Position numbers and translations under genes: made by a program. This document shows positions 1 through 7,800 of a stretch of 32,127 bases of DNA, one piece after another. Source of the stretch: a virus; the IMG/VR virus record IMGVR_UViG_3300031977_003139, positions 1 through 32,127 of that record. The stretch is one strand, 5' to 3'. Under the pieces are notes generated by a model. The model saw only the letters and a program-made list of their open reading frames with translations, did no database searches and was not told the DNA's origin. Position 1 is the first letter of the stretch. Every line of letters starts with the position of its first letter.

Positions 1-1
1 A

Positions 2-2770
2 CCAGTTACCGTAACTAGCTTTGGACAGTTTAAGGAAACTTTCGGTGGGTTGAATGTCGAACAGTACGCTCCATATGCAGCTCGTAGTTATCTACGTAAT
101 GGCGATTCTTTAACATTTGTTAAACTCGCTGGTCGTTCTGCTACTGGAGTAGGAACAGGTGGATTCTTAGCCTTTCCCGACACAAGCGGTGGTGCAGCCA
201 CAGCCTCACTAACAGCTACTAGTAGGGTGCTAGCTGTTGTTAGAAGAAGAGACAATACTACTAATGATATTTCAATGTCTGGTACACCTACAAGTTTCGG
301 TCTATCAGCTGATGGACTATCTGTAACTGGACTGTCACTTGACTCTTCCAGTCCCAGATATATTAAAAAAGTAGTAGGTACAAACCCAAAAAGACACACT
401 TCTGGCGAGCTTTTCCCAAATCTTTATGTTGATGCTGTTTTTGATTTTGGAATTGATGATTTCGGAGGAGAAGTAAGGGGTGCTGGTACTTATGAAACAT
501 TTTTCAGCAGTGTTACATCACAAACTGGTGACACTCAAGTTGCAGTACACGATGAGCTAGGTGGTTTTGATGAGCCTACCTCGCCTACTTTTGTTTCACA
601 GAATTACGGTGGTAATGTCTTTGAAATGTTCAAAGTATATCAGTTAACAAATTCTCCAGCTAGTGTAAAAATTTCTATCACAAATGTTAAGAAGGCAGTT
701 AACTCAACTGACTATCCTACTTTTACTCTTCTTGTAAGAGCATCTGGGGATACAGATGAGCAGCCTCAAATTTTGGAAACTTTTGAAGATACTACAATGG
801 ACCCATCTGCAGCCAAGTACATTGCTAGAATGATTGGTGACAGAAGACCTCAGTATGATTTTTCAACAAATCCTCCAGAGTTGACATTTGATGGTGATTA
901 TCCTAATGTTTCTAAGTTTGTTAGAGTTGAGGTAATCGAAGGTGCACCCAACGATGCACACCCATCTGGATTCAAAGGATATCCTACAGCTAATATTGAA
1001 CCTCAGAACAGAGATGGTGATGCTGGAACAATAAGTGAATCAGTAGTTAACACTGATGTTGTAATTGATGGAACCACAAAAACAATTACAAGCGCTAATG
1101 GTGGTTATGATGTATATGATCCCGGTGATAGCATTACACTAACAATTGCTGATGCAACCATCACAGTTGACAATGCAGCTAACGATAACACAACTGATGT
1201 GTTGGTAGTTCCAGATTCATCCGTTTTGGCTGTGGGGTCTGAAGTTACTGTTGATGCATCAGGAAATGTCGGTGTAGGAACTACGGTTCTGGCTATTGTA
1301 GATCCTACAAGTGTTCAGTTAAGTGTAGCCAAATCAGCACTCGGTGCAGCTGGTACTACTGATTTAGATTTTCAGTCACCAAACGATGACCAAGCTTTGA
1401 CAGTAGTTACATCAACTGATAATGTTATAACAGTTAGTGAAAGCACTTTGGTAGATCATACATTGACCAGCAGATCAACAACTGTTGCTGGTATCAGTGA
1501 TGACGCCGCTCAGGCTCGTGGTTATGTTAAGTACGCTAATGTTGAGTTTAAGTTGAATCAACTAAACAACAGATCTGAACTTTCTGCAAGTACTTTCGTA
1601 GGTGTAGATTTTTCAAAGACTGGTCTTTCAGATAGACTGAAAGCAACAATTGCTCAGCTTAACAACGGTTTACAGTCAATTGACAAAGGTGTTCTAATGG
1701 TAACAGAGTCTGGTGAATCAGGTGATGGTAATCTTGGTTCATTGGCAGAATCTTTTGAAATAGCTGATGCAGTTACTAACAATACCACTTTTAGTTCTTC
1801 TAATAATATCAGACTTACCGCAGCTCTTTATGGTGGTAGTGATGGTTTTGATCCAAGACAGGATCTTAGAAACTCACTAAATGATGGTAGTCTAACAGGT
1901 GATTTCGAAAAAGCTATTCAGATGTTGTCAAACCCACAAGAAGTTGACTTTAATCTTATCGCTCTACCCGGTGTACATTCATCAGAATCTGGTGGCGGTT
2001 CACTGAACAGAATGATTGATATGGTCACAGAAAGAAGTGACGCATTTGCCGTTATTGATTTGGCCGATGCATCTACAAGTGGTGCAGGTTTGGCTCTTTC
2101 TGTTTCAAACGCAATAACAGAGGCTAACAAGTTTGATACAAACTACGCAGCTGCTTATTATCCTTGGGTTAGAATCAACGATCCAGAAAACAATAGACTT
2201 GTTTGGGTTCCACCAAGTGTTGAAGTACTCGGTGCTTACTCATTCAACGATAGAGTATCTCAGCCATGGTTCGCACCAGCTGGTTTCACAAGAGGTGGAT
2301 TGGATAGCGTTTTGGAAGCAAGACGTAGACTAACACAGGCACAGAGAGATTCTCTATACGCCGAAAACATTAACCCAATTGCAACATTCCCCGGACAGGG
2401 TATTGTTATCTTTGGTCAGAAGACACTGCAGAAGAAGCAGTCTGTTCTTGATAGAGTTAATGTTAGAAGAATGTTGTTGGAAGTAAGAAAAACAATTGCT
2501 GGATTCTCCAGACTGTTTGTTTTTGAGCCAAATAACGCCAACACAAGAGGAGCTATACTTTCAAGAGTTAACGCTTATCTTGGTACTGTACAGGCCGCTA
2601 ACGGTTTGACACAGTTTAGAGCTATCTTGGACGAATCAACAACAACACCAGATCTCGTTGACAGAAACATTATCAAAGGTAAGATTCTGTTGCAACCCAC
2701 CCAAGCTGCTGAAATCATTATTTTTGATTTTACAGTTGATGGTACAGGTGCTATTTTCGACGAAGGTTAA
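2..2770 (+). CDS. Tail sheath protein, gp18-like (5' end missing)
   Basis: This is the contractile tail sheath subunit, which polymerises around the tail tube and contracts at infection. The frame is already open at base 2 and reads PVTVTSFGQFKETFGG before the first possible internal start (TTG at 50). That string is the typical N-terminal sheath motif, so the true start lies upstream of the window. The C-terminal part, from about base 2440 (NVRRMLLEVRKTIAGFSR) to the end, matches the conserved T4 gp18 C-terminal domain, including a DRN motif before the final strands. At over 920 residues it is much longer than T4 gp18 (about 660). The extra length includes a beta-rich insertion around bases 1120-1380 that resembles a segment of the wedge protein encoded at 21761-25360. 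A strong terminator follows the stop codon. The family call is very secure; the role of the insertion is not known. Confidence 0.96.
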   Translation, partial: PVTVTSFGQFKETFGGLNVEQYAPYAARSYLRNGDSLTFVKLAGRSATGVGTGGFLAFPDTSGGAATASLTATSRVLAVVRRRDNTTNDISMSGTPTSFGLSADGLSVTGLSLDSSSPRYIKKVVGTNPKRHTSGELFPNLYVDAVFDFGIDDFGGEVRGAGTYETFFSSVTSQTGDTQVAVHDELGGFDEPTSPTFVSQNYGGNVFEMFKVYQLTNSPASVKISITNVKKAVNSTDYPTFTLLVRASGDTDEQPQILETFEDTTMDPSAAKYIARMIGDRRPQYDFSTNPPELTFDGDYPNVSKFVRVEVIEGAPNDAHPSGFKGYPTANIEPQNRDGDAGTISESVVNTDVVIDGTTKTITSANGGYDVYDPGDSITLTIADATITVDNAANDNTTDVLVVPDSSVLAVGSEVTVDASGNVGVGTTVLAIVDPTSVQLSVAKSALGAAGTTDLDFQSPNDDQALTVVTSTDNVITVSESTLVDHTLTSRSTTVAGISDDAAQARGYVKYANVEFKLNQLNNRSELSASTFVGVDFSKTGLSDRLKATIAQLNNGLQSIDKGVLMVTESGESGDGNLGSLAESFEIADAVTNNTTFSSSNNIRLTAALYGGSDGFDPRQDLRNSLNDGSLTGDFEKAIQMLSNPQEVDFNLIALPGVHSSESGGGSLNRMIDMVTERSDAFAVIDLADASTSGAGLALSVSNAITEANKFDTNYAAAYYPWVRINDPENNRLVWVPPSVEVLGAYSFNDRVSQPWFAPAGFTRGGLDSVLEARRRLTQAQRDSLYAENINPIATFPGQGIVIFGQKTLQKKQSVLDRVNVRRMLLEVRKTIAGFSRLFVFEPNNANTRGAILSRVNAYLGTVQAANGLTQFRAILDESTTTPDLVDRNIIKGKILLQPTQAAEIIIFDFTVDGTGAIFDEG
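1120..1380 (+). other. Beta-rich module inserted in the sheath protein
   Basis: Within the sheath reading frame this stretch encodes a segment with the pattern LVVPDSSVLAVGSEV, then GTTVLAIVDPTSVQLSVA, then a final strand. The pattern (VVP, S-x-L-x-VG-x-x-V, TT-x-x-x-I, D-x-T, LS-x-A) recurs in the wedge protein at 24247-24480. It reads as a small surface-exposed beta-domain inserted in the variable part of the sheath. The boundaries are approximate. The repeat is seen in the sequence; a surface or binding role is inference. Confidence 0.6.
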
Positions 2771-2779
2771 TATATTAAT

Positions 2780-2818
2780 AAATTTGCTAGGGATTTTTCC
2801 CTAGCAAATTTGTTGTTG
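2780..2818 (+). terminator. Rho-independent terminator after the sheath gene
   Basis: A perfect 13-bp stem pairs 2780-2792 (AAATTTGCTAGGG) with 2799-2811. The loop is 6 bases (ATTTTT), and a T-rich run interrupted by G follows. It lies 9 bases after the sheath stop codon and isolates sheath transcription from the tube gene. Confidence 0.88.
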
Positions 2819-2824
2819 TTTTAC

Positions 2825-2832
2825 TATTTATA
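2825..2832 (+). promoter_or_regulatory. Octamer TATTTATA upstream of the tube gene, possible promoter element
   Basis: TATTTATA lies between the sheath terminator and the tube start codon, ending 30 bases before the ATG. The same octamer occurs in two other intergenic gaps (4565-4572 and 26154-26161). A promoter must exist here if the terminator works. The octamer is the reverse complement of the T4 late promoter box TATAAATA, so its orientation is wrong for a T4-style late promoter, and the call is tentative. Confidence 0.3.
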
Positions 2833-2862
2833 TCAGAAACAACTTTATTTTGGAGAAATATA

Positions 2863-3360
2863 ATGGCAGTTACACCGTTGAACGCAGATAGACTTTTAGC
2901 GGATACATTTGAGCCAAAAAGACAGAATAGATGGATACTTTTCTTTGGTAACGAAGAGATCCCTGCCTTTACACTTAAGACAGTTTCAAGACCTTCTTTT
3001 ACAATGGAACCAATTGTAATTGACTACATCAACAGTAAAAGATACTTGGCTGGTAAGGGCGAGTGGGGTACAATTGCTATGACACTACACGATCCTATTG
3101 CACCTTCATCTTCACAGAGAGTTATGGAGTGGGTTAGACTTTCTCATGAAACAATCTCTGGTCGTGATGGTTATGCAGCTTTTTACAAGAAGGATTTCTC
3201 ACTTGAAATGCTAGATCCAGTGGGTGCTTCTGTAGAGAAGTGGGATGTTAGAGGTGCTTTTATTTCCGAAGCTACCTTTGGTGATTTATCATACGACTCA
3301 GCTGAACCAGCAGAAATTTCTGTTACTATTCGTATGGATGAATGTATTCTAAGATACTAA
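2863..3360 (+). CDS. Tail tube protein, gp19-like
   Basis: This 165-residue protein is the major tail tube subunit, which forms the inner hollow tube through which DNA passes. Its length and sequence fit T4 gp19 (about 163 residues). It starts with a basic, aromatic N-terminal region (PKRQNRWILFF), has a central stretch ending VMEWVRLSHE, then LEMLDPVGASVEKWDVRGAFI, a typical tube-fold strand pair, and closes with beta-strands. The start is supported by GGAGA 7 bases before the ATG. It follows the sheath gene directly, as in most contractile tails, and sits between two strong terminators, so it is probably transcribed as its own high-level unit. Confidence 0.95.
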   Translation: MAVTPLNADRLLADTFEPKRQNRWILFFGNEEIPAFTLKTVSRPSFTMEPIVIDYINSKRYLAGKGEWGTIAMTLHDPIAPSSSQRVMEWVRLSHETISGRDGYAAFYKKDFSLEMLDPVGASVEKWDVRGAFISEATFGDLSYDSAEPAEISVTIRMDECILRY

Positions 3361-3379
3361 AAGTTATTTTTTAAATAAG

Positions 3380-3408
3380 AATACCTCCTTTCGTGGGAGG
3401 TATTTTTG
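3380..3408 (+). terminator. Rho-independent terminator after the tube gene
   Basis: A 9-bp stem pairs 3380-3388 (AATACCTCC) with 3396-3404 (GGAGGTATT). The loop is TTTCGTG, and the 3' arm runs into TTTTT. It lies 20 bases downstream of the tube stop codon. Confidence 0.88.
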
Positions 3409-3440
3409 TGCCTATTGTTATATGCATTTAATAAATTTTA

Positions 3441-3464
3441 TTATATAATATTATAGCGCGCTAT
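3441..3464 (+). promoter_or_regulatory. AT-rich promoter candidate with GC palindrome upstream of the chaperone gene
   Basis: TTATATAATATTA (3441-3453) contains a TATAAT box at 3444-3449 and is followed at once by the perfect 12-base palindrome ATAGCGCGCTAT (3453-3464). The same 13-mer occurs at 15517-15529 upstream of the sigma-like gene. There is no well-spaced -35 box that I can see. The palindrome could be an operator or could lie at the transcript start. The position after a terminator makes a promoter likely; which bases form it is inference. Confidence 0.35.
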
Positions 3465-3490
3465 TAACAATAATTATGAAAGGTATCAAA

Positions 3491-4351
3491 ATGTCAGATC
3501 CAAAAGTTACTATAGAGGAAGATACACCAAAGGTAGAAGTGATGCCCTCTGTACCTTCCGATGCTCAAAAACAAGCTGATAAAGAAGATAATAGGCCAGG
3601 TTTTACTGTACCAAGAGATTTTGTACTTATTCCTACTTTAGGTAAGTTATATCCACCAAGCCACCCACTGCACAATCAAGAAAATGTTGAAGTAAGACAC
3701 TTGACTGCTGCTGATGAAGATATTTTAACTTCAAGGTCATTACTGAGATCTGGAAAAGCTTTGGATGTTCTTCTACAAAATTGTCTTGTTAATAAGAATA
3801 TAGATATAAAAGATTTAGTTTCTGGTGATAAGAACTCCATAATGACTTTTCTTAGAATAAGTGGTTACGGCCCAGAATACGAGGTTAATTTAGAATGTCC
3901 CAATTGCGAAGAAGAAGTACAATATACATTTGATTTGGGTCAGCTAGCAGTAAGAACTCTTGATCTTACACCTTCAAGACCAGATAGACCATATTTTAAT
4001 CTTGATCTACCATCTGGTACTAATATAGAGTTTAAGTTTCTAACTTCCGAAGAAGAAAATGAAATTAGTGAATTACTTGAAGTAACTAAGAGGAAGACAA
4101 ATTCTCCATTAGAAAGAAACATAACAACACGATATGCACGACAAATTGTTTCTGTTAATGGAGATGAGGATAGAGAACTTATTAATGATTTTGCAAGAAA
4201 CATGATGGTTAATGACTCAAGGTTTATTAGAAAGTTCCTATCTGATAACGAGCCAGATGTGATAATGAAACAAGATTTTCAATGCCCACTTTGCTCTCAT
4301 AAAGAGGAGGTAGATATCCCAATTGGGATAGGTTTCTTTTGGCCTGAATGA
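3491..4351 (+). CDS. gp26-like tail assembly chaperone / baseplate hub assembly factor
   Basis: The product has 286 residues counted from the ATG at 3491. This start has AAAGG 7 bases upstream; an in-frame ATG at 3476 overlaps that site and is less likely. The protein has an acidic N-terminus, then RDFVLIPTLGKLYPP, and two CxxC pairs (C136/C139 in CPNC and C265/C268 in CPLC) that could bind one zinc ion. It ends GIGFFWPE. This is the pattern of the T4 gp26-like baseplate family found in many T4-like phages. Its place between tube and tape measure genes is where contractile and non-contractile phages keep tail assembly chaperones, which normally make a minor frameshifted product. Such an extension is visible here in the +1 frame. 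Function as a tape-measure chaperone is inferred from position and frameshift. Confidence 0.8.
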   Translation: MSDPKVTIEEDTPKVEVMPSVPSDAQKQADKEDNRPGFTVPRDFVLIPTLGKLYPPSHPLHNQENVEVRHLTAADEDILTSRSLLRSGKALDVLLQNCLVNKNIDIKDLVSGDKNSIMTFLRISGYGPEYEVNLECPNCEEEVQYTFDLGQLAVRTLDLTPSRPDRPYFNLDLPSGTNIEFKFLTSEEENEISELLEVTKRKTNSPLERNITTRYARQIVSVNGDEDRELINDFARNMMVNDSRFIRKFLSDNEPDVIMKQDFQCPLCSHKEEVDIPIGIGFFWPE

Positions 4352-4529
4352 AAAACATAAAGAATATATCTATGAAGATCTTTTTGCTTGTGTTTATTAT
4401 GGTAAGATGAGTTTTCAAGACGCATATAATGTACCAATAGCTATTAGAAGATGGTGGATTAAAAGAATAAATAAAGCTATAGAAGACCAAAATAAAGCTC
4501 AAGAAGAAGCTTCAAAAGGTAAAAGATAA
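4332..4529 (+). CDS. Frameshift extension of the gp26-like chaperone (+1 frame)
   Basis: This frame is open from 4332 to the TAA at 4527-4529. Beyond the upstream stop it encodes 59 residues starting at 4350, including FACVYYGKMSF, AYNVPIAIRRWW and a charged lysine/glutamate-rich end. The YYG and N-x-P-x-x-x-RRWW pattern is typical of the downstream part of tail chaperone fusions. There is no start codon before an ATG at 4407, which would drop part of the motif, and no ribosome site for it. Expression is therefore most likely by a +1 shift within 4332-4349. The run TTTT at 4337-4340 would let a phenylalanine tRNA on TTT re-pair perfectly after slipping forward one base. The fusion would have about 345 residues. 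A sequencing indel is the main alternative. Confidence 0.7.
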   Translation, partial: VSFGLNEKHKEYIYEDLFACVYYGKMSFQDAYNVPIAIRRWWIKRINKAIEDQNKAQEEASKGKR

Positions 4530-4530
4530 T

Positions 4531-4570
4531 ATATACCTCTCTAATTTCTTTAGAGAGGTATATTTATTTA
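4531..4570 (+). terminator. Rho-independent terminator after the chaperone gene
   Basis: A perfect 13-bp stem pairs 4531-4543 (ATATACCTCTCTA) with 4551-4563. The loop is 7 bases (AATTTCT), and a T-rich tail (TTATTTA) follows. It begins 2 bases after the stop codon of the frameshift extension, which supports that reading frame as the real gene end. Confidence 0.85.
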
Positions 4571-4572
4571 TA
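4565..4572 (+). promoter_or_regulatory. Octamer TATTTATA upstream of the tape-measure operon, possible promoter element
   Basis: TATTTATA overlaps the tail of the preceding terminator and ends 26 bases before the GTG start at 4599. It is the second of three intergenic copies. A promoter is expected here because the terminator just upstream should stop read-through. Assignment of the octamer itself is tentative. Confidence 0.3.
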
Positions 4573-4598
4573 GTTAAGTATATCTACGGAGATCTATT

Positions 4599-4829
4599 GT
4601 GAAATTAATGGACATTATCAAAAAAGGTGGAGTGTTTGCTACCATAGTACACTTAGCCAAAGAAATAAAAAAAGAGAAGGACAAAAAAGAGCTTAAGAAG
4701 TTGTTAGATAAAAAGAAAGCTTTAGAGAAATCTTTTAAGAAAAGAATGGATTCTCCTGTCGGTGACGGGATGACCTTAAGTGATTTATTGCAGAAAGATT
4801 ACGAAAAATTCAAGAAACAAGGCAAGTAA
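4599..4829 (+). CDS. Small lysine-rich helical protein, unknown function
   Basis: This 76-residue protein is rich in lysine and glutamate (KEIKKEKDKKELKKLL) and likely forms a helix or coiled coil, followed by a less charged C-terminal part with MTLSDLLQKDYEKF. I do not recognise its family. The GTG start has GGAG 7 bases upstream; an ATG at 4608 lacks good spacing. It is the first gene after a terminator and sits 21 bases before the tape measure gene, so the two are probably cotranscribed. A role in tail assembly is possible from position only. Confidence 0.65.
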   Translation: MKLMDIIKKGGVFATIVHLAKEIKKEKDKKELKKLLDKKKALEKSFKKRMDSPVGDGMTLSDLLQKDYEKFKKQGK

Positions 4830-4850
4830 ATTTAACTTAGAAGATTATCA

Positions 4851-7800
4851 ATGGTAGATATAACAGCAACAATAAATTCTATTACAAAACTCACAGAACC
4901 CATAGGTAGATTGAACGACTCTATCGATGCTGTAACTGGTACTTTCCAAAAAGCTGGCCAAATGGCTGAAAGAATGGAAGCTTGGAAAGATAATGCCAAA
5001 ATAATAGAACGTGAGAACGCTATTAGAAAGAAAATGGGTAAGGACTTACAGGGTTCTGCTAAGTTACAATTACAAGCTGCTAAAACCACAACAAAAGAAC
5101 AATTAAAGTACATGAAGCTATCGGCCAAGGCTAGAGAGGCAGAAATACGCCAAATCCGATGGAGACTAATGACAGAAAAGAATTTCACTAAACGTCAATT
5201 AGAAACTGCTTCGAAAAGAATACAGGCTCTAAAATTAGAGAAAGAAGAAATATTAGCTTCAAGGAAAGAACTCAAAGAACTAAGTTCTGTAACCAGAAGT
5301 GTTGGTAAAAAGTTTAAAGAGATATCGGATGGAAAGATAGGAAAAGCTTTTAAAGTATTTTTTGCCAAATTAGCCGCTGTACTAGGTGGTGCATCCATTG
5401 GATCTGCTATAATAACTATATTAAATTCTTCAGACGCAGCATTTAAGTCCATAGCAAAATCTATGGGAACTTCTATCTCTGGTGCGAGAGAAGTAACTGG
5501 TAATTTTGTAAACTCTATACAAGCGTTGGTTAGGTTGGGAGCCTCTATGGAGGACATAGTTGGTTCCACAACTGCTCTCATAGACGCTAGTGGTAGTGTT
5601 AACTTTGCAAACGAAAAAAACATACAAACAGTAACAAAACTAAATAAAGCTTTTGGTTTAAGTAATGAAGAAGCTGCTAGTTTAGTTAAAACTATGCAGT
5701 ACGGTTTTGGTATGACTGCTAAGCAGACAGAAGACTTTGCTAATAACCTTAGAAAGGATGCTTATACTGGAGGTGTTAGTGTAGGTATCGTAATGAGAGA
5801 CATACAAAGAGCCACAGAAAATACCACTTTTGCACTAAACAAAAGCCCCGAAGATCTGAAGAAAATGGCAATCAGAGCCAGACAACTTGGTTCAAATCTA
5901 GAAAATGTTGACAAGTTGGGAGAAACTTTTGGTGATTTTGAAACATCAATAAGTACATCAACGAAATTGGCTGCAGCCTTTGGAGTACAGATGAACGCAT
6001 TTGAGATGACAAGATTAGCTCAAATGGGTGAGGAAGAGAAAATACAAGAAAAATTAACAAACGATCTCAGTAGAAAGTTAGTAAAGAACAATGGGGAGTT
6101 AGTAAAACTAACCAGAGTACAAAAGAATGAGTTACGATCTTTATTGGGTGATGATTATCCAAAGATGTTAAAAACCACTCAGATGATGAATAAACTCGGT
6201 CAAGCTGGGGTTAAGAATGAGGAACAACGAGCAGCTATAGCTGACTATTTAGTTTCTAATAATAAGAAATTCAATAAACAAAATGTTACAGCCGCAAAAG
6301 AAATTATAAGAAAAAGAGAAGAACAGTTAAAGAAAGAAGAAACTTTAGATGATGTTATAAAAGGTCAAATGACGTTCTTTGAGGATATAAAGGGGATGGT
6401 ATCTGGTCCTATAATACAAGCTATATCTGAGCTTAACAAAAGATTTTTCGAAACTGATGGAATTGGTAGTAAGGTAAAGAAAAAATTAGAAGAGTGGTTG
6501 CCATCTGGAAAAGATATGGTTGGTTATTTTGATAAAGCAGTAAATTTCTTATCTGCCATGTATAACAATTATATGGTTCCTATAGGTCAGTGGATCTCTG
6601 GTGTTTGGACACAGTACGGAGATACAATTACTGGTCTTTTTGATAGGTTAGGAACTCTAGCTAAAGAACATCCTTGGCTAGCTGCAATGGCCGCTGGGGC
6701 CGCGGCTGTAGCTATTGATATAGGAGAATCTAGACTAGGTACATCAGAAAATCCGATGTATGTACAGGCAGCTGGGGGTTTCTTTAAAGGTATTATAGGG
6801 ACAATAAGCACTCTTATAAGTGCTATCACAGGTGCTATAGCTATCCAAAAAGCTGCATCATTTGTAACTGGGGGTAGACTTGACTTAGCTAAGTCAGCTA
6901 CATCAGTTGCTGGTAGGGCTGTTGGCGGAGCACAAGGTGAACTTATAAAAAAAGGTGGTACAAGATTCTCTGAGTTTGCAAAAGGTGGTGTCATTAAACA
7001 GAGTAAACAAGCTGTAGGATTCTTAGGCGACTTAGGTAAGGCCGCGGCGAAACTGCCTAAAGTAGGCAAGTTTATAAAAATATTTGGCGCAATAGGAGCT
7101 GCGGGTGCTGGTATAGCAGCAGGTCAAATGACTGGCGGCAACGCCCTTGATGTTGTTAAAGATGGTTTAGGTGGACCAAAAGGCATAGCAGGTTTGATAG
7201 GTGATATAGCTGGTGGTATTGCCGGTGGCGCAGCAGCGGGAGCTGCTCTCGGTACGTTAGGTGCCGGACCCATAGGAGCAGCTGCAGGTACAGTTTTGGG
7301 TGGTATATTAGGTGGTATATTTGGTGAACAATTTGCTCAAGCCATATGGGGATATGTTGACGTAGCTATTGAATGGACAAAAAACACATGGAATAAAATT
7401 TCAACAGCTTTTAGTCCTGCAATAGAAAATATAAAAGAAATTTTTAGATTAATTGGTGTAATATGGGAAAACAGAGTAGTTACACCAGTTTCTAACTTTT
7501 GGAAATCTGTAAAATCTACTTTTGATGAGGAAATAATTAAGCCTGGAAAGGCTTTATGGGGAAGTGTAAAATCTACTTTTGATGATTTATGGGAATCAGC
7601 TAAACCTTTTGTGGGTCAGCTTGTAAATATAATAGCCCAATTCAACCCTGCTGTTATAGCTTTTAAAGCTATGGTTGATTTAGGTAAAAAAGCTTTTGAT
7701 AGTTTTATGAGTTGGTTTGGTGGTAGTGATAAATCTATGTTAGATAGTGCAGGCGAAGCGGCCGCAGAATGGACAGGGGATTTAAAAAATTGGCTAACAG

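Noticed and set aside
4407-4529. Independent 40-residue gene starting at ATG 4407
   Set aside because: It would omit the conserved YYG part just upstream and has no Shine-Dalgarno sequence. The frameshift reading explains the open frame better.
6587-7069. Open antisense frame of 160 codons within the tape measure gene
   Set aside because: It is Ala/Pro/Ser-rich because it is the complement of a Gly/Ala-rich coding stretch. It has no ribosome site or family pattern, and lies fully under a firm gene.
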